NCBI GenBank assembly: GCA_911728455.2
Contig: OU452222.1
Coordinates: 20,346,559 to 20,410,558, forward strand
Direction: 5' to 3'
Length of the DNA stretch: 64,000 bases
Source of the DNA: Marthasterias glacialis
Lineage: Eukaryota > Echinodermata > Asteroidea > Forcipulatida > Asteriidae
The position numbers and the translations under genes are program-made. Every line of letters begins with the position of its first letter. Position 1 is the stretch's first letter. Below are positions 59,001 to 64,000 of the stretch, in pieces. The notes under the pieces were generated by a model, which had not been told where the DNA came from, did no database searches, and saw only the letters and a list, made by a program, of their open reading frames with translations.

Positions 59001-59993
59001 TTTCTCGGGGTCATGCAACCTCTCTATACACCATTACACACAAGGTTCTATAAACATCAGAGATCCGACTTGCATATTGATCATGTTGCACACTGGTTGT
59101 CATTTTTGCAAACTGGTAGGGGCCAGAGTTCCAGCTAATTTGATTTAATTCAACCTGTTTGAGCGACTTTAGTCATGAAGTAGGGTCCCATCACTGCAAC
59201 CGATAATGAAAATTTATTTTCAATATTGTAGACCAACATATGGCCAAAATTTTTACACGGTTTAATTTGTAAACATGCAAATTGTGAGAATTGCATGGAG
59301 TCATACAGTCGTTGATGGTGGTAAAATTTTACTAGCCAATCGAATACCAAACTTAATTACCATTCTTTTCCAGTCAGTGGTATTGAAGCATGTAATGGCC
59401 TGTTGTGATACACCGTTACAAAGCAGAGTCTCTAATTGTACTTTTGTGTTAAACTTCCATTTTTAAATTTTTAAATGGACAATAAATGATTTGAAATTGA
59501 AATTGAATATTCATTGAATTTGTCATTTTTTCAAAGATAACATCTCTGTTGAGGTAATGACGGAAACGTTTACCATTAAAATTATCTAAAATGACTGTCT
59601 ATATCACATGAAAAGTGTACAGGTCCCTTGCAAAAGATACCACTAACTACTGCACACCATTTCAAGGGGTCCAAATTGCTGCATTGTGTGCATGTAGAAC
59701 CACTAAAATGTGAACCATGAGTTATTTTGGTTTAACCTGCTAAATGGCAGACAGGGTAGACTGTGTGATGCCTCTGCACAATACACTATTGGATGCAAGG
59801 TTTTAACGTTTTTAAATTCTGTATTTGATATTTGTACAGACCTCTGCTGAGTGATAATTGCCTGACGATTGCAGGGGACCTTCTGAAGGACAAGGTGTAC
59901 CAGGACTTAATAGACTTTGACAGCCATTTAGATGATATAACTAAGGAATGGTTGAATCCAGAAATCAATAGCCATCTAAATACGTGTACATAA
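56058..59993 (+). CDS. EMC8: ER membrane protein complex subunit 8/9, five exons
   Basis: Joined exons 56058-56261, 57238-57314, 58101-58170, 58689-58783 and 59840-59993 encode 199 residues, close to the roughly 200-210 of the family. All introns are GT-AG with strong GTAAGT or GTAGGT donors and keep the frame (phases 0, 2, 0, 2). The start is ATGG with A at -3 and the family N-terminus follows (NRAYCKLIMHAAKYPH). Other family hallmarks are FVDCVPLFH, PMLEV, VIAGYYHANE in exon 2, IADKI in exon 3, IDNTK in exon 4, and DFDSHLDDI with EWLNPEIN in exon 5. The protein is an MPN-fold, cytosolic-side subunit of the ER membrane complex, which inserts tail-anchored and multipass proteins. EMC8 and EMC9 are vertebrate paralogues; an invertebrate would normally have one gene, so the symbol stands for EMC8/9. 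It has no signal peptide or membrane segment, as expected. Confidence 0.95.
56262..57237 (+). other. EMC8/9 intron 1
   Basis: 976 bp, donor GTAGGT and acceptor TTTGCCTTTCAG. No repeat or gene recognised inside. Confidence 0.85.
57460..57715. mobile_element. MITE-like element in EMC8/9 intron 2
   Basis: The left end ATCCATTAAG...TTGACCAATCACAGC is repeated inverted at the right (GCTGTGATTGGTCAATATC...CTTAATGGAT). The right arm carries an internal duplication of GGTCAATATCTTTA. About 256 bp with no ORF. Family not assigned. Confidence 0.65.
58171..58688 (+). other. EMC8/9 intron 3
   Basis: 518 bp, donor GTAAGT, acceptor GGATTGCAG. Nothing recognised inside. Confidence 0.85.
58860..59510 (+). 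mobile_element. Possible truncated retroposon in EMC8/9 intron 4
   Basis: Starts with a CG-rich stretch (CACGTGACGTCACCCGAG) and ends with AATAAATGATTTGAAATTGAAATTGAA, the kind of simple-repeat tail left by some LINE/SINE elements. A 76-codon ORF at 58908-59138 lies in it but matches no family I know. No target duplication found. Confidence 0.3.
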
Positions 59994-62770
59994 CCTTCCT
60001 TTTGATGTAATCAATCAGTTATTCACATATAAATTGCCATGACAAACTCAGCTAAAACTCAGCTACTGATTTGAGTTGGAGAGATTGTATCATACAGTGA
60101 TTTCTTTAATCAGGTTCTAGTTGTTTAGAAAGTATTCCATGAAGCATATCAAGTCTTTACTATGAAAGGTTTTGTGTTTGAGGCTGGACTGTTACTGTTA
60201 AAGGACGGTGTGCGCTCGGAAGAAGTTAGTAACGAAAGTGTGACCGGCATAAGGTAATAAGCAATTACAGTCCAAAATTATGTTTCAAGAAGACGGAATG
60301 TGAAAGTTTGGTGGTGTGATACATGTATCTTGACCAGTAGCATCTTTGATTAACTACCAAGATTAAAATATTTCTTCACTCTCTATTGGTTGTTTCAGGG
60401 TATTTAGCATGCATGAAAATACACTTTTTAAGTTGAAAGAGCGAGTACCGTAACAACAAGGGTTTATTCTGTAAAGATACCAGGCTTAGGACTTGTTTAA
60501 AATGTTCTTTCATAATGGAACAAGGACCGATAGTCAAAAGAGGATTTTCACTTTTTGATGTTAAAGTTATGCAATGTTCCTGTTCAGCCATTAGTATAAT
60601 AAGGTCATGTATGTGATGTTACCTCGTTGTAGGTAGAACACAGGATTGGTATTTTTTTTATTAGTATCAGTCTGAAAGCTTGCTGATTATGAAGTTCATA
60701 CCAGTACAATCTTCCATAGAAATGTTTCTGTCTGAAATACTGTCAAAGTCCAGAAAATAGAATTTGATACCCAAATTTTAATTTTGGTTGTAACAATTGA
60801 AATTAAGGTCAGTGTGTTTACATGCTGAAAAGTGTGCACAGTTTTTCACTATTTTCCCCTGAATCGGACGAACGATTGAGCCTAAATTTTCACAGGTTTG
60901 TTTTTCCATAAACATATTGAATCACAGAAAATCATGAAAAAAGAACATTGCACTATCAGCTTTACCAATCCTGTATTTTACCTTTAAAATCTTTCTTTAT
61001 TTTTCTTTCTGTAGTCTTTCTTTAAATTACTGGATGTGGGCACAAAACTAATGGCATGAGATCCAAGCATAATGCACAGAACTGAGTTGTAAATGACCAC
61101 GTTTCACCACTAGACCTACAAGTCCTTTCTCAATGGGTTCATGCACAAAACTCTAGGTGCTCAATCGGTTGCCATGAGCTATTTTGAGATATGGGGCACA
61201 CAATACTATGACCCTATTAGGTTTGGGTAAATTTTTCTGTATACACCCAAACCAAACAGTGCAAAAAAGGCTAATGTGGATTAAGGAACTGAGCTTTGTA
61301 ATTTGAATAAATGAATCATGAAGACATTTCCCCTGGAAAGTTTAGCTTAGTAGCTCTTATTGGTAGGTATCATGAGATGGGTTGCAATAGATGCCATCTT
61401 TGATGACAATTTCTATTTTGGCCTGTAGCCGTGTCAAGCTCTGCAAGTTTCAACGTAGTTCGAGTTGCTTAACAACCAATCATGAAATACACACGTGCTG
61501 TACTTGGGCGTAATGTACAGTTGTGCGCTAAAAATGTGCAGTCATTGTCACCCAAGATGGCGGATTTTTCCCATTGTTGACATCATGTGCAATCCATCTA
61601 TTATACAATGGCCGGTTACTGTATTGAGTTTTATGAGGTACAAGGTTGATATTGCGTTTGAAAAAGCCTTCCAAGTGCTACGGCAGCCCAGGGCTGTAAT
61701 TCCACAGGGAGCTGAGAGTTTACAAGAGCCCTCTTCTGCCATTAAATTATAGAAATTTTAATTGTCAATTGTATTTCTGTTTAATTTTTAAAAAATAGTA
61801 AAAGTGATTTAAGAGATAAAACAGCATTGCAATTTTGAGTAATTTATTTTTACTGGCACGATATCAGTATACACGACCATTAAAAAAAAGGCCTCAAAAG
61901 CAAAAAAAAGTAGTGAAGATGAAACCACAAAACTGTTTTATTCAGAATCAATCAAAATGCATTTGTACAAACAAACCATCTTTGCTCGTAAAATGGCATT
62001 CAGATGATGGTATTCATGATTAAAGAGACAAAATAACTAATAAGAATTGTTAGAAGACAAACTTTGTACTAGAGTTTTACTTATTTCTTACTCGAGATCC
62101 ACATTAATTGTATTCGCTTTTAACCCTTGGGGTACATGAAATACCAAATAGTTATGTACCATGTAGTTTTATTAAGGCAATTTGCATAGTATTTATACAA
62201 TCCAAGTTTGTCTCACGAAGGTTCAACATCGGGAACCTTGGGTTGCCAAACACATTGTTGTAATGTGTGGAGGAAACAAAATAGCACACTTTATATGGTT
62301 ATATGGAGGATTGAAACTTGCACATTAGTCCATTAAAGCCATATTCACTTTTGGGAACACCGAAAAACAAAATGTTCACAGATTTGCACATAACTTCCAT
62401 GGTATAGAGACGATGATGGTAGAAAACTTCCTGTGAAATATTTCTGTCTGATGTGTTATCGTTTTCGAATAATTAGTGAAATAAGATCCACAAATGATTT
62501 TTCGTCTCATGAGACGAAAACTCCGGCCGTTAGAAAGAATACAAAAACGCTGAATGACTTTGTATTGTTTTCTCGTAAAGGAAACATTGAAATGAGCTGA
62601 AACTTTTGCAGGTTGATTTTATTAAATAACTCTTTAAGTATTTCCAGACACTTTACCAATAGTGTATAATGGCTTTAAGGAGACATACTCTAATAACGCA
62701 CTTGCCCCAGCCAACTCATTGATCAGTTACAATCTTTTTGAAAATGATGTCATCCTTAATGATAACTTGC
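59994..62770. other. Downstream of EMC8/9: 3' UTR and intergenic
   Basis: No second gene recognised. The EMC8/9 transcript end is not obvious: AATAAA occurs at 61306-61311, 1.3 kb after the stop. A perfect 22-bp palindrome lies at 62499-62520. The ORF at 61495-61752 has no recognisable domain. Confidence 0.5.
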
Positions 62771-62775
62771 AAACC

Positions 62776-62960
62776 AAATTATGAGGCTGGGACCATTTCA
62801 GTCATCCTCTATGGGAGACACTTGGTGGCAGCAGACTTACCAGTTAATTTTCCATTGTTTGCAGAGTTCTTAGCATGCGCACATTTCTGAAAACAATGGA
62901 TTTACCTGGCAAGTCTGCTGCCACCTAGTGTCTCCTTTGGATGAGCCAGGTAGCTATGAC
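62776..62960. mobile_element. Foldback (hairpin) MITE-like element
   Basis: GGAGACACTTGGTGGCAGCA... on the left pairs with ...TGCTGCCACCTAGTGTCTCC on the right. The roughly 50-bp arms are imperfect (CCATTGTTTGCAG versus CTGAAAACAATGG) and extend outward with lower identity. The centre contains GCATGCGCAC. Non-coding. Confidence 0.65.
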
Positions 62961-64000
62961 CGACTACTACACATCAGTACTGCTACACAAAGTAGTATTA
63001 TCCTTCAGTGCAAACAATGTAATCTCTCACAAAACCAAATAATTAATGATTGCCAGCCTGTCAATCAAACTGTGTGCATTGACCAATTGGATCACTCCAT
63101 TTAGTCATGTGACCTCGGTCACACGTGCAGCGTAAAAGTACACAAACTAAGGTGTGTGGGCGGGGCTTGTTGCCAGAGCCGGAACGGTGTATAACCATAT
63201 GCATTCAGTATTGTTTACAAGGTGTATTGGAACGTCAATGAAAAAGGAATAAGTTATCCCCAACTATACATGCAATGCAAATGTTTTCAAAGTGGTGTTT
63301 AGCATTCATTTCACTTCATTTAGCGCCCTCCCATTAATGCATTGACAAAAACAATTGCAACTGCAAAGGCCTGATTGGTTAAAATCCCATTCTACAACAT
63401 AAACATTGTGTGAATGAGATTGAGGGGCAGATAAACCACTGTACACAAAGTTACATAATGTTTTTTGGCAGTTACTATGCTGTGTTGGTCTACTCATCAT
63501 CACAAATGGCAGCATAACTTCACAACAATTGAATGCCCTTTACATTACAAATACCAGAAAGGTCCTAGCTTTATTCTAAACCAAAATGTGCTCATGCAAA
63601 ACAATAACCTTTTATATAAAACAAAATATAACTATTTCCTATCCTACACAATGGATACAAGTAAATTTACCTTGTAAAACAAACCTTTTGAATTATTGGT
63701 ATAAGTAATACACTTCATGTTACCATGGACTTATAAGTTGCTAGAAAGACACAAGATGATGCAATTAATAGTTACAAAAAGGTACATACCCTGGGAAGGC
63801 AACCATGTGAACCTGTTTATTGTGTTAATTAATTACCACATCTTAGAGTGAATACTAGATCCACTACTACTGGCCATGATTGAACAGACTTGAATATCTA
63901 CTTGTTTACTCTTCAGAATAGTAATACACTGTACCCATAATCACTTCTGTTAACTTTGGGTCATTCACTTTTGTATCCATTCATTTCATGCACACTGAAT
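62961..64000. other. Right end of window, no gene recognised
   Basis: Contains a CG-containing stretch near 63110-63180 (CACACGTGCAG, GGGCGGGGC) that could belong to a promoter, but no supported exon follows within the window. Confidence 0.4.

Noticed and set aside
61495..61752. 85-codon ORF downstream of EMC8/9
   Set aside because: No recognisable motif, no splice context, and a minus-strand ORF of similar length overlaps it.

Overview
Eukaryotic, AT-rich, intron-containing DNA, probably from a marine invertebrate deuterostome. That guess rests on the divergence of the one host gene and on the style of the repeats, and the species cannot be named from the sequence. About 85% of the window is repetitive. 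One host gene and one nearly intact LTR retrotransposon can be read. No rRNA gene, tRNA gene or CRISPR array was found.

Layout. 1-577 is unrecognised flank. 578-55683 is a head-to-tail mosaic array built from a few interchangeable modules, all in the same orientation: B modules (about 1.23 kb), A modules (about 1.5 kb, subtypes A1 and A2), roughly 27-30 bp hairpin cassettes in A-rich linkers, and a D segment present four times. Nearly every large module begins with CTAG followed by a perfect 8-11 bp stem-loop and GTGTTCGG. Read on the minus strand this is stem-loop, 5-8 nt, CTAG, T-run, which is the layout of a Helitron-type 3' end. Inside the modules, inverted ETS-like sites (ACTTCCGG/CCGGAAGT), direct AGGTCA half-sites spaced by 3, 4 or 5 bp according to module part, and pairs of TGACGTCA sites 12 bp apart recur many times.

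41630-51759 is a 10.1-kb Ty3/Gypsy-type retrotransposon on the minus strand, inserted into one B module. It has a tRNA-Leu-type primer-binding site, gag with a zinc knuckle, a canonical -1 frameshift signal, and pol in the order PR-RT-RNaseH-IN. One frame break lies late in integrase. An extra GC-rich ORF between pol and the 3' LTR encodes a C2H2 finger and a proline-rich stretch. The two LTRs look identical except for one clean 240-bp deletion, which removes a TATA box from the 5' (promoter) LTR.

55684-64000 is ordinary single-copy DNA. It holds a complete five-exon gene for ER membrane protein complex subunit 8/9 (199 aa). Its ATG is only about 375 bp from the last hairpin of the array. Small non-autonomous elements lie in intron 2 and downstream. 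The distal 4 kb has no recognisable gene.

The retrotransposon genes would act together to make a virus-like particle and integrate a cDNA. The EMC8/9 gene is independent of them. The array modules appear non-coding: their short ORFs are repeated by-products.
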